64,000 nt of DNA from Quercus robur. Its lineage: Eukaryota > Streptophyta > Magnoliopsida > Fagales > Fagaceae. Position 1 is the first letter of the stretch, and every line of letters begins with the position of its first letter. The position numbers and the translations under genes were made by a program. Shown in pieces: positions 1 to 10,116 of the stretch. The notes under the pieces were generated by a model. The model was given only the letters and a program-made list of their open reading frames with translations. It ran no database searches and was not told the DNA's origin. The stretch is from positions 13,176,282 through 13,240,281 of the forward strand of contig NC_065535.1 in the NCBI RefSeq assembly GCF_932294415.1. The letters are read 5' to 3'.

Positions 1-2
1 CC

Positions 3-14
3 GCTCTGATACCA
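3..14 (-). other. Primer-binding site of a copia-type LTR element
   Basis: On the minus strand this reads TGGTATCAGAGC, the classic match to the 3' end of initiator tRNA-Met used by plant copia elements. It lies 2 bp from the inner end of the LTR at 17-868. The body of that element must therefore continue to the left of the window. Confidence 0.75.
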
Positions 15-16
15 CT

Positions 17-868
17 TGACAGTTTTTAGACCCCTTAAACAATTTATTAAACCTAGGTAATTAGCCAAGTTGTTACTTAGTCCAATTAAACAAGTCTAGG
101 TTATCACAATAATAAAGATCAAATCATGTAAAGCAGCGGAAAATAAATAACACACGATATGATCACTCAGGAAACCAAACCGGTAAAAACCTGGGGAGGA
201 TTTGACCTAGCTATCCTCAAGGTAAACTTGAATCCACTATCTTGAAAGAATCGAAGTCCATACAAAAGGACTTACAAGCACCCCCGCTTGACTTCCTAAT
301 GCTACCAACCAGTAGAACTTACTGACACGACCACGTGTAAGCTCCGAATCCACGGACTTCTTCTTTCTTGGATTCCCACCAGCTACAAGCACCCTCGCTT
401 GTGTATTCTTTAAACTTTAATGGCAGCAACTGAATTGATCATCAAGGTGTAGAAAATATCTCCTCCTTGAAAACCCTAAGTTTGTGTAAAGGAAATCTCC
501 TCTAGATCTCACAAGAGATTTACACAAACCGCAATAATGAGCAACACTAAAACGTGGCTAGAGTTTGCCTTTTATACTTAGGACAAATAAGAAACCCTAA
601 AAACGTTTTAAAACAAATAGGACTGAGTTGGAAAATTCTGTAGAAAAGCGATCTGCCCGAGCTTCGATCGGTCGAGCCTAAGCTTCGATCGATCGAGCCA
701 GGCCGAAAGCCACAGTGCTTCCTGCATTAAACTCGATTCCAACTTTACATTGACATATAACTTTGAGCTAGCTTTAAACACTTCTAAACACATTGTTTTG
801 ATCATGGTTTGCCAACAATACAAATTAGAGTTCTAAATACATAAAGTCCTAAACTTTAGAACCTAACA
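17..868 (-). repeat. Copia-type 5' LTR (copy 1)
   Basis: Read on the minus strand it starts TGTTAGGTTC and ends CA next to a tRNA-Met primer-binding site, so it is the 5' LTR of an element lying mostly outside the window. It is clearly related along its length to the LTR at 7871-8708. Shared blocks include the sequence beside the primer site, the ...ccaaaccggtaaaaac... block and the ...gatcatggtttgccaac... block near the outer end. Copies of TCGATCGA lie in the middle. No coding capacity is seen. Confidence 0.75.
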
Positions 869-903
869 AATTTTATCACATTAACGGTGTTGTACAGCAC
901 TCG

Positions 904-1173
904 ATAACAGCACCCTATCTTTAATATTAAGAAATTAAGATAGTCCTCATTTGGGGATAGTATCTCTATAACTTTATGTTTAGAAACTTCACAATGAATT
1001 ATTACTATGTTAATAGATTATTGATTTGCATGATCTGTTATAAGGAACTAGATTTATGTCATGTGAAGGCACTCATAAGAGTCATAACTTAAAATAATTA
1101 TTAACTTTTTGATTTGAATCTAATTAATTTTTTTTATGGGATGTTATTAATTTAATATAACTAAATGAGTAAA
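904..1173. repeat. Inverted copy of the AT-rich segment upstream of the GDSL gene
   Basis: The reverse complement of this stretch matches 3690-3929 and about 9600-9825. The shared order includes the blocks TATCTCTATAACTTTA, GATCTGTTATAAGGAACTAG and AACTAAATGAGTAAAA. The match ends at the MULE boundary at 1181. It is part of the shuffled region upstream of the GDSL gene and has no coding content. The 869-903 stretch beside it holds a small imperfect palindrome and nothing else recognised. Confidence 0.75.
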
Positions 1174-1180
1174 AAAAAAA

Positions 1181-1487
1181 GGGCGAAAACACCATTTTAG
1201 TCCCTACATTTTGAAGTCACGGTCAATTTGGTCCCTACATTTTGGTAGCAATCAATATGGTCCTTGTTATTTTCAACTTCTAGTTAATTTGGTCCCTATC
1301 GTTAACTCACTAACAGAAAATGCTTAGGTGGCAAACGGTTTGCATAATTGGCGCCCATGTGGCTAACATAATAATATAAAATTAAATAATTCAACATCAA
1401 AAATCCACATAAGCATTTTAATGAAGAAAAAAAAGGCCATGTCATATAAACAAAATCTTTAAAAAAAAAAGATTGAAAGAAAAAAAA
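1181..1487 (+). repeat. Left terminal inverted repeat of the MULE
   Basis: This pairs with the reverse complement of 2318-2645 through the whole arm. It ends in A-rich sequence shared by both arms (AAAAAAAAGGCCATGTCA followed by AAACAAAATCT). Confidence 0.8.
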
Positions 1488-2317
1488 GAATTCAAAACAA
1501 AATTTCTCAGTTTTTTTTTTTTTAATTTTCTTTTGTACTCTTCTAGTTTCTTAGCTATCAAACGCTTACCCAGAAACACAACAATCTGGAAAAAAAACAA
1601 TAATATTAGGCTGCACAAATTTGCCCAGACCCCTTACCGTTCACCCAAATTCTTAAATACAACCTAACAAAACAAAATCCACATCACTTGCACAAACCCT
1701 TGCCCTAAAGTCAAGGAGAGAAAAGGCAACTTCAGATTGTTGCGGCCACAAACGACAACAAGAAAACCCAATAGTTGAATGACGCTAAACTGCGGCAATA
1801 CGACATGCTTGGGTTGAGGACAAAGGCAAATCAACCTCCATAGTGGATTCCGTTGATGCAAAGAATTTGAAGGAAAAAGGCCGTTTGAATTTGATTTGGG
1901 TTGTTTTTGTTGGTGTGAATTGATTAATCGAAGTGCAAGGCATTGGGAATCTTAAGCAAAAGCCTTTTGGCCTTTGATTCTGTGACTTTTGTTTTTCGGA
2001 GAGAGACCAATAAAGTTACAAAAATCGAGACTTTTCTCCAATTGTTTCAATATGATGCTCTAGGATTTGGGTCAACTTCAGAATGTTCAATAATGTACTA
2101 TATAGTTTTCAGAGATGAGTCTTTTCTTAGCTTGGACAATTTTATTGAATTATTTCTTGTCCAAGTTTTTTGCAGTTTCTTTACGTTTTATGTGTTTGGT
2201 ATTTGTTCAAGATATAGAAGAACTTTTTTTTATTGTTGCGTTGTTGGGTACTATGTTTGGTACCTAAGAAAGTGCAAGAATACGTAAGAAAATAGAAGAA
2301 ATCAAGGATTTACAGCC

Positions 2318-2645
2318 AAAAAAAAAAAATTTTTCTTTAATTATTTTTCTTTCAATTACTTTTTTTTAGATTTTGTTTATTTGACATGGCCTTTTTTTTC
2401 TTCATTAAAATGCTTATGTGGATTTTTTATGTTTAATTATTTAATTTTATTATTATGTTAATCACGTGGGCGCCAATCATGCAAACTTTTTGCCACTTAA
2501 GCATTTTTCGTTAGTAAGTTAACAGTAAGGACCAAATTGACTGGAAGTTGAAAATAATAAGGACCATATTGATTGCTACCAAAATGTAGGGACCAAATTG
2601 ACCGTGACCTCAAAATATAGGGACCAAAATGATATTTTGCCTTTT
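2318..2645 (-). repeat. Right terminal inverted repeat of the MULE
   Basis: Reverse complement of the left arm, with scattered substitutions and small length changes in the A/T runs. Its outer end reads GGCAAAATATCATTTTGGTC on the minus strand. Confidence 0.8.
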
Positions 2646-2649
2646 TAAA

Positions 2650-3380
2650 ATGATTGATTAGGTTATTGAAAATGGAGCCCGTAGCTTTGGCTGTGGACAA
2701 ACTAAAATCCTTTGCAAAATCGAGCCAAGACTTCGTCCACACCCTCACTCATTGCCTCGAGAATTCATTTAGCCGCAATCCGGTATTGTCTCTCTTCTTT
2801 AACAGTTTTTTATTAATTTCAGTCCCATCATTTGTAGATAGAGATTTCAATTTTCATTTTGTTTGAATTTGTTTGAAGTTGTTGATTCACACCCTAAGTG
2901 GCTGTTTGGATTCAGCTGCCTGCGTCTACGTTTTGTTCACAACGCGTTTCAGCTCTTTTTTTTTTTTTTTTTTGGGTAGCCACACTTGTTGACTTTTTGT
3001 TAGTGAACAGTGCATTCGTGCACTGTTTATGGACCCACAAATTTCATTTTTTTACCAACTTTTTCATTAAAAATGAGTCTCACGATACTATTTACACATT
3101 TAAAAATTATTTTACTACAGTGTTTTCAATTTTCAGTTTTCAGTTTCAGCAAAATAAGTTATATCCAAACAGGCCCTAAATGTTATGGTATAATTCTCAA
3201 TTTGAAGCTATCCCGAGCGAGACTGAGCTTTAAATGTAACTTTGATCAATTACCTGGATAGCAGATTTGGAAGTACTAATATGGCTGTTTTGGAAATTTT
3301 TGTTGTTACATTTGAATTTATGCAATGATTCATGACTGCTATGGTACTATTTCCAAGGATGTTTTGTCCACTATCATTTT
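2650..3380 (+). pseudogene. Copied fragment (exon 1 plus part of intron 1) of the unknown-function gene at 15.7 kb
   Basis: The stretch matches 15695-16096 of the gene downstream. It contains the last bases of the 5' UTR intron, the ATG (2672), all 37 codons of exon 1 (2672-2782), the GT splice donor and about 300 bp of intron 1. Only a few residues of the exon differ (for example RP to CL). Intron sequence on both sides of the exon shows that it was copied as DNA and not through an mRNA. A MITE (2898-3173) sits in the intron part. The other exons are absent, so it cannot make the full protein. Confidence 0.85.
2898..3173. mobile_element. MITE inserted in the copied intron
   Basis: The ends are short inverted repeats: GGCTGTTTGGAT on the left, ATATCCAAACAG on the right. 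CCCTAA lies on both sides, consistent with a degraded hAT-type target duplication. The two other copies of this intron (around 9030 and 15940) run straight through the site without the insert, which defines the insertion well. Confidence 0.75.
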
Positions 3381-3929
3381 AATGTTTACAATTTTTTTTT
3401 TTTTTTGCGATGACGTATATTTAAAAATATTTATTTATATTAATTAAATTATTTTATGTTCATTCAATCATATTAAATTAATAAAATCGAAATAAATACT
3501 TAAATTCATATAAAAAAAATAAATAATTATATTAACATATATTGATGAGTACATTCACATGACATTAATCTAGTTCTCTATAATAGATAATGTACATTAA
3601 TAATATTAATCTGAAATGATTAATTGCAAATTTTCTTTTCTATTTTTTGGAGTTTCTAAAGGGAAAGTTGGAGAGAAAATACCCTTGAGGCACATTAATA
3701 CTAAATTACATTTTTACTCATTTAGTTATATCAAATTAATAGCATAAAAATAATTTATTAGATTCAAGTCAAAATATAAATAAGTATTTTAAGTTATGAG
3801 TACCTTTACATGACATGAATCTAGTTCCTTATAACAGATCATGCATATTAATAATCTATTAACACACAGTAATAATCCGTTGTGAAGTTTCTAAACGTAA
3901 AGTTATAGAGATCATACCCAAAATGAGGA
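3381..3929. other. AT-rich non-coding segment, part of a tandem duplication
   Basis: Matches 9240-9800 closely, including the T-run, the ATTTATTTATATTAATTAAA block and the GATGAGGA end. No open frame or known element is visible. In copy 2 the sequence continues directly into the GDSL promoter. Here it is cut at GAGGA by the retroelement insertion at 3930. Confidence 0.7.
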
Positions 3930-5934
3930 TGTCGAACCGTGTGCCTTACCGATCCATCCAACGACCAATTGGTGAAGGATGAGGGGGCACAAATCTTTTA
4001 TATCATTCGATCGCAGACCAAGCCCATTGGTATTGGAGCGAATTGTGAAAATCCCTCACAATCCCTCCCTCACAATGAGGCTCCAATGACTCAAACCTAT
4101 GACTGGGCTCTGATACAACTTGTTCAATTTGTACTAAATTGACCAATTGATTATCACACAAGTTAGAAAACAATTTAGAATGATCAAATTAATCAATCCA
4201 ACAAGCCAATTTCATCACTTAAACTCAAATTGAACAAAATCCCCAAATCGGGTAGTTTCAAGCCCTAGAATTTTCAATTTCTCACAATACATCAAATTGA
4301 TCAAATTAAACACCAAAGATCATGTTTATAACATCCCCCAACAAAAACCCATTGATCAATTGTGAAAGAAAAGGCTTAATTCATCAAAAACCCCCAAAAA
4401 TTTCATAGGTTCGAAATTTCCCAAATAATGCATGATTTGATGCATGAAAAGTGAAAATAAATGCAAAAGGAAGGGTATAAAGGTTTTACCGGCCTTGGAG
4501 GAGAAAAACCTTGCAAAAAGAACGGAGTAAAACGACAAAAATCTTGATTGAAGCCTTGACCGATCGGATAGAGAGAGAAAAAGTTTGAAAACTTTTTGAA
4601 AAAGTGTTTGAACACGTGAGAATCAAGTGTTTTAAAAACTATCTATACGATTTTTGATTGATCGAAAATAAGGTTCAATTGATTGAAACACACAAAACCA
4701 ACCAAGAAATTTTAATTGCAATTTTGATTGATCAAAAAACAGATTCAATCGATCGAAATACACAGAGCCAAGCCAAAATTTTCTGGAAAAAAAATTTTGA
4801 AAAACAAAGCAAAATATTGTAGAAACTCCTCAAAGCATTGAATTTTGTGAACAAAATGCATGAATATGAGATGAAATACTTTTCAAAATCACATGTTTTG
4901 AACCCAATTTTCCCAAAATTAAGATGTTCAAACAATTCTCCTTAAATTCTCAGGCTTTAAGCACATTTTGCATAAAATACAAGGAATTTTCAAACTTGGT
5001 CGGCCAAACTAAAATCACACACAATAACATATACAGAGTTTAGCAAAGTGTAACTTGTGTAGTGTGTGCAACTAGCAAAAACTTGAAATACATGTGAAGT
5101 GATATGTAAATAAAAATCAACCACAATTTCCACAAAATTCTTCACAATGAATTTGAAAGAGACTATCACCTAAAGAGTTACATCATATAACTCTTACATC
5201 TCTTAGAAAATAAGTTTGCAATCATGTAAGTTTCTTGAATAGCCTCATATTGTACACACTAATTTTATTTGTTCAGAAACTTATTAATAATAGTCGGGAT
5301 AATGTACATACTAATTTTATTTGCCTGATTTAACATTAAGTCCAATAATGTACACACTAATTTTATCATTTAAGCCGAGGCTGCACCTTATGTTCTTTTT
5401 GTGCATGTGCTACACTTTCTCGAGCACAAAATCTTACGATATGCACTAAGGTGTTCATGATTGGCTAGTAAACAGTGGTGAGATGGTTATTTATGCCTTT
5501 CTCAATAAGTTTAAGTCCAACAATCAAAAGCATGTGACTTCAAGATCAAGATCAAGATCATGTGATCAAAAACTATAAACATCTTCCCACACAACATGCA
5601 CTACAAAGCTTCAACTAGTAAAGTATAATAAATAAGCTCATCCAAGCTAAACAAAGTACATAGACATGTTATGTAAAGATTAAATTGGCCAACCTAGATT
5701 TCAAATCCAAGAAAAAATGCAAAACACAATTTGCTTCCCTTTTCCTTTTTCCATTTTTTTTTTTATTATGAAAAGAAGAAACAAAAAACAGTCCTAGAAT
5801 GAAATGCATGAATGTTATGCAATGCAAGTCCTAGAAAACAAAAAAAAAAAAAAAAAAAAAACAAAAAAAAAAAACCAAATAACAATGGTCACAAAGAGTA
5901 GAGCAATAAAGCACAAGGACCATGTTAGAAAGAC

Positions 5935-7812
5935 TCACTTAAATTGAGCCATTTGCATCCAAAACTTTTTAGTTGCACTTCGAGCATTGGAGTTCTTATT
6001 CACATGAGAATGATTACTAACTCCAGGATTGGAATAAAGGTTTAAAACCTTTACCAATTCACCAATAAGTACCATAAGATCTTGTGCTTGAGGCACATGC
6101 ACTTTTGATTTGTTTGCTCTCTTAGCAGCTTGCAGCTTGTAAGAGTTTGGACGAATATGCCCAAACTTTCCACAAAAATGATAAACCCAAGTAGGCTTAC
6201 CATGCAACTTGTCCTTAGTAAGGGTAGACTCCTTAGGTTTAGACTCTTTCAGATCAACCCTAATCTTCCTAGGTGGTGTAACTTCTATAAATTTAGTCTC
6301 ACTCATAGAGGATTTGACAATCTCACTCACAGGGGGTTCGGAAGAAGAAGAAGGAGCAAAGTTTGTGGAATGGGGTGAAGACACAAAGATGCTTTCAACA
6401 AAACTTAAGCCAGTTTTGTTAGAGGGAGACTTTTGAACACTTAGCATGTGATCTAGTTTGGAGCTTGCAGACCTATCAGTTTGTTCTCTAGCAACAGATA
6501 GTTCACGTTCCAATTTCTTGACTTTTTCAAGCAAAAGCATATTCTCAGTCTTCACATTATTCAAAAGTTCAGTAGCATCAAATAAATTCACAAGCAAATT
6601 TTTCTTATCAAGCTCAAGAGATGCAATTTTTTTTAAGCCTAATTCAACACTCATAGCATCATTTGCAGGAACTTTGGAAAGTTTATTATAGGCTTCTTGA
6701 AGATCTGCATCCTCAGAGAGTTCCCCATCAAAAGAGTTCTCTTCAACAGACAAACTTTCATTGACTACAGTAGTAGTAGTGAAAGCAATGAAGTTTCCAT
6801 CCTCGTCACAACCAGACTCATCATCAGAAACTTCATCATCACTAAGGGTTACAACCATAGCCTTACCCTTAGACCTCAAGTATGTAGGACATTCAGATTT
6901 CATATGACCATACCCTTGACATCCAAAACATTGAGGACCCATAGAATTATTAGAAGATCGACCTACTTTTTCTTTAGGCTTTTCAGTGTTATTAACTTTA
7001 GTAGGATCATTCCTCCTAAAATTTCTAGGTTCAGCAGTGTTATTGCCTCTTGCCATTTTGTTATTGTTCCTAAGAAAATTTCTAAAGTTCTTGGCAAGGT
7101 AAGCAATTTCAATAACAGAGAGATCATCATCAAATCTACTCGTCTCAACATCATCAACAGACTTGAGAGCCATTGATTTTGATTTGCTAGTCTTAGGTAG
7201 GTCCAACTCATAGAATTGAAGAGATCCTACAAGTTCATCAACAGGGATGGAGTCCACATCCTTACTCTCAGCGATGACAGTTACTTTGGGTCTAAAATCA
7301 TCAGTTAAAGATCTAAGAATCTTCCTAACAATTTTAGGTTGTTCATAGATTTCACCCAAATTATATGCAGAATTAACAATATCATTAAGCTTAGCATAGA
7401 ATTCATCAAAAAATTCATCATCAAACATCCTAATGCTTTCAAATTTAGAAGTTAATTGTTGCAACTTATTAATTTTAACAGCCTTTGTGTCTCCATGCAC
7501 AGTTTGGAGGATATTCCAAGCAATATGAGCAACCTCAACATTAGAGATTCTTTTAAATTCCTCCATAGAAACAACGTTAAAGATAGCATTCATAGCTTTA
7601 CTATTGAACGCGACTGCTTCTTTTTGAGAAGTTTGCCACTCACTAACAGGAGTAGTGGGCTTCTCCCATCCGTATTCAACGGAGTTCCAAACTCTCTTAT
7701 CAATAGATTTTAGGAAAGTTTTCATCCTTACTTTCCAATAAGCATAATTATTCTCATCAAAGTGAGGTGGAATAACAAGAGAGTGTTTGTGTTCCATGAC
7801 AACAGGGGTCAA
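5935..7812 (-). CDS. Copia-type gag polyprotein of the retroelement
   Basis: A 625-aa frame. The N-terminal third has the DUF4219/UBN2 (retrotransposon gag) look: the start 'FDENNYAYWKVRMKTFL', then the 'AWNILQTVHG' and 'LTSKFESIRM' segments. A zinc knuckle with the pattern C-x2-C-x4-H-x4-C (CFGCQGYGHMKSEC) lies near the middle. The region after it is acidic and then coiled-coil-like. In a live element this protein forms the virus-like particle shell and packages the RNA. It is part of a fossil element, not a host gene, and no pol domains follow it. Confidence 0.8.
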   Translation of the reverse strand: MTPVVMEHKHSLVIPPHFDENNYAYWKVRMKTFLKSIDKRVWNSVEYGWEKPTTPVSEWQTSQKEAVAFNSKAMNAIFNVVSMEEFKRISNVEVAHIAWNILQTVHGDTKAVKINKLQQLTSKFESIRMFDDEFFDEFYAKLNDIVNSAYNLGEIYEQPKIVRKILRSLTDDFRPKVTVIAESKDVDSIPVDELVGSLQFYELDLPKTSKSKSMALKSVDDVETSRFDDDLSVIEIAYLAKNFRNFLRNNNKMARGNNTAEPRNFRRNDPTKVNNTEKPKEKVGRSSNNSMGPQCFGCQGYGHMKSECPTYLRSKGKAMVVTLSDDEVSDDESGCDEDGNFIAFTTTTVVNESLSVEENSFDGELSEDADLQEAYNKLSKVPANDAMSVELGLKKIASLELDKKNLLVNLFDATELLNNVKTENMLLLEKVKKLERELSVAREQTDRSASSKLDHMLSVQKSPSNKTGLSFVESIFVSSPHSTNFAPSSSSEPPVSEIVKSSMSETKFIEVTPPRKIRVDLKESKPKESTLTKDKLHGKPTWVYHFCGKFGHIRPNSYKLQAAKRANKSKVHVPQAQDLMVLIGELVKVLNLYSNPGVSNHSHVNKNSNARSATKKFWMQMAQFK

Positions 7813-7856
7813 GGATCAGCTCAGAGATCAAAAGATCTACAACAAGAGAGCAACCT

Positions 7857-7868
7857 GCTCTAATACCA
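7857..7868 (-). other. Primer-binding site next to the copia 5' LTR
   Basis: On the minus strand it reads TGGTATTAGAGC, one base from the tRNA-Met-type primer site. It lies 2 bp inside the LTR edge at 7871. Confidence 0.7.
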
Positions 7869-7870
7869 CT

Positions 7871-8708
7871 TGTATGTTTTTAGACCCCTTAAAACACAAT
7901 TAGATTAACCTAGTAAATTAGCCAAGTTATTACTTAGTCCAAATTTCAGATTTAGGTTAACACAATCATATAATCAGATCAATGTAAAGTACGGAAAATA
8001 AAGAACACAAAGATATGATGACCCAGGAAACCAAACCGGTAAAAACTTGGGGAGGATTTAACCTAGTTATCCTCAAGGTAGACCTGAATCTACTATGAAA
8101 GAATCGAAGTTTTACAATAGGACTTAGACTGCTAACATCCTATTGCTACCCACTAGTAGAAACTTACTAACATGACCACGTGCAAGTTTCGAGACCATGA
8201 ATTCTTTCTTTCTTGGATTTTCCAGCAAATACAAGCACACCCGCTTGTGTTTCTTTAAGTTCTTTAATGCAGCAACTGAATTGATCACCAAGTTTTTAAC
8301 ATAGTCTTGAATCTTGGAAACCCTAAGTATGTGTGAAGGCAACCACCTCTTGATCTCACAAAAGATTCACACACACAGCATAATGAACAACCAAAAACGT
8401 GGCTAGGGTTTTCCCTTTTATACTTAAGATAAAACATAAAACCCTACACGTCAAACGGGCTTGGGCTGAGTTGGAAGAATTCTGCAGAAAAACATTCTGC
8501 TTGAGTTTCGATTGATCGAGTCTAATTCTCGACCGATCGAGCTAGACAGAATTGCACAATAAATTCTGCATTAACTCGATTCCAACTTTACATAAAACAC
8601 ATATACTTTGAGCAAGTCTAAACAAGACTAAAACCTGTTTTGATCATGGTTTGCCAACAATACAAATTAGAGTTCTAATACATTAGTTCCAATCCTTAGA
8701 ACCTAACA
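7871..8708 (-). repeat. Copia-type 5' LTR (copy 2)
   Basis: Starts TGTTAGGTTC on the minus strand and ends ACATACA beside the primer site. It is related throughout to the LTR at 17-868. The right flank GAGGA is the target duplication. Confidence 0.8.
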
Positions 8709-8923
8709 GAGGACTACCTTAATTTCTTAATATTAAAGAAATATAACCTACTAAGCTAACATTTTTGGGGAATACTTAATTTAATTTAACGCACTAATAC
8801 TTTTAAAGAAATGATTTATTACGATTGACCACAATTGATAGAAGTTTTAAATCAGAATTTGATGTCAAATTTCTTTCACTCTTGTAATTGCAATATTGTC
8901 CTACCATTAACTGCTTGTTCATT
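8709..8923 (+). repeat. Extra copy of the GDSL upstream region (copy 1)
   Basis: A direct repeat of 9796-10010, with roughly seven differences in about 215 bases by hand comparison. It starts GAGGACTACC and ends CTGCTTGTT, then breaks off where the copied intron sequence begins (TCCGGTACTG). It lacks the TATA box that follows copy 2. Confidence 0.85.
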
Positions 8924-9795
8924 CCGGTACTGTCTCTCTTCTTTAACAGATTTTTGATTAATTTTATTCCCATCATTTGTAGATAGAGATTTCAATTTTC
9001 ATTTTGTTTGAGTTTGTTTGAAGTTTTTGATTCATGCCCTAAATGTTATGGTCGTATAATTCTCAGTTTGAAGCTATCCCGAGCGAGATTGAGTTTTAAA
9101 TGTTACTTTGATTAGTTACCCAGATAGCAGATTTGGAAGTACTAATATAGCTGTTTTAGGAATTTTTGTTGTTACATTTGAATTTTTGCAATGATTCATG
9201 ACTGCTATGGTACTATTTTCAAGGATGTTTTGTCCACTATCATTTTAATGTTTACAATTTTTTTTTTTTTTTTTTTTTTTTTTGCGATGAGGTATATTTA
9301 AAAATATTTATTTATATTAATTAAATTATTTTATATTCATTTAGTCATATTAAATTAATAAAATCGAAATAAATACTTAAATTCATGTAAAACAAATAAA
9401 TAATTATATTAACATATATTGATGAGTACATTCACAAGACATTAATCTAGTACTCTATAATAGATAATGTACATTAATAATCTATTAATCCGAAATAATT
9501 CATTGTGAATTTTCTTTTCTATTTTTTGGGGTTTCTAAAGGGAAAGTTGGAGAGAAAATACCCTCTAGGCACATTAATACTAAATTACATTTTTACTCAT
9601 ATCAAATTAATAGCATAAAAATAATTTATTAGATTCAAGTCAAAAAATAAATAAGAATTTTAAGTTATGAGTACCTTCACATGACATGAATCTAGTTCCT
9701 TATAACAGATCATGCATATTAATAAACTATTAACACACAGTAATAATTCATTGTGAAGTTTCTAAACGTAAAGTTATAGAGATAATACCCAGGAT
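8922..9795 (+). repeat. Second copy of the intron-1 fragment plus AT-rich segment
   Basis: Matches 2780-3929 without the MITE. Its first part also matches 15828-16096, intron 1 of the unknown gene, starting at the very end of exon 1. With 9796-10010 it forms one unit of a tandem duplication of about 1.09 kb. The other unit runs from 2780 to 8923 and is interrupted by later insertions. Confidence 0.8.
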
Positions 9796-10010
9796 GAGGA
9801 CTACCTTAATTTCTTAATATTAAAGAAATATAACCTACTAAGCTAACATTTTTGAGGAATACTTAATTTAATTTAATGCATTAATGCTTTTAAAGAAATG
9901 ATTTATTACGATTGACCACAATTGATAGAAGTTTTAAATCAGATTTTGATGTCAAATTTCTTTCACTCTTGTAATTGCAATATTGTCTTACCATTAACTG
10001 CTTGTTTATT
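9796..10010 (+). repeat. GDSL upstream region (copy 2, next to the gene)
   Basis: Copy of 8709-8923, placed directly before the TATA box of the GDSL gene. This is the part of the proximal promoter that was duplicated. Confidence 0.85.
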
Positions 10011-10026
10011 ATTCCATCTGTGAGAG

Positions 10027-10034
10027 TATAAATA
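10027..10034 (+). promoter_or_regulatory. TATA box of the GDSL esterase gene
   Basis: TATAAATA lies 83 bp before the ATG at 10117. This suggests transcription starts near 10060 and a 5' UTR of roughly 55-60 bp. Confidence 0.65.
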
Positions 10035-10116
10035 CACACACTTCAAAAAATCATTTAGGCCGTGAGAAACTAAAGCATTCATCACTAGAAAAACTCAGCA
10101 CTCAGAGTTTGTAAAA

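Larger units (their letters stand above)
1181..2645. mobile_element. Non-autonomous Mutator-like element (MULE) with long terminal inverted repeats
   Basis: The two ends are inverted copies of each other over roughly 300 bp (about 1181-1487 and 2318-2645). They carry the motif ACCATTTTAGTCCCTACATT and repeated GGTCAATTTGGTCCC blocks, which are typical of plant MULEs with long TIRs. By eye the arms are somewhat under 90% identical. The central 0.8 kb encodes no transposase that I recognise. A 114-codon open frame (1943-2287, +) and a short minus frame (1664-1861) match nothing I know. The ends fall in A/T runs, so a 9-bp target duplication cannot be read with certainty. The right end abuts a copied piece of a host gene at 2650. 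Confidence 0.8.
3930..8708 (-). mobile_element. Copia-like (Ty1) LTR retroelement fossil, gag-bearing, chimeric at one end
   Basis: The insert begins TG and ends CA, and it is flanked by GAGGA on both sides (3925-3929 and 8709-8713). The uninterrupted site ATGAGGACTACC is preserved at 9794-9805. In minus orientation it has a 5' LTR (7871-8708), a tRNA-Met-type primer-binding site and a long gag frame (5935-7812). I see no pol-like sequence. The left end does not match the LTR, and a second primer-site-like motif (TGTATCAGAGCC, minus strand, near 4100-4111) lies in it. The 3' part therefore looks nested or swapped with another LTR family. It is a broken, non-autonomous fossil. Confidence 0.65.

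Noticed and set aside
1943-2287. 114-codon frame in the MULE core
   Set aside because: Phe/Tyr/Cys-rich translation of AT-rich DNA, no recognised domain; not called as a gene.
6130-7713. Several plus-strand frames over the copia gag
   Set aside because: They are the opposite strand of the long gag frame and have no independent support.
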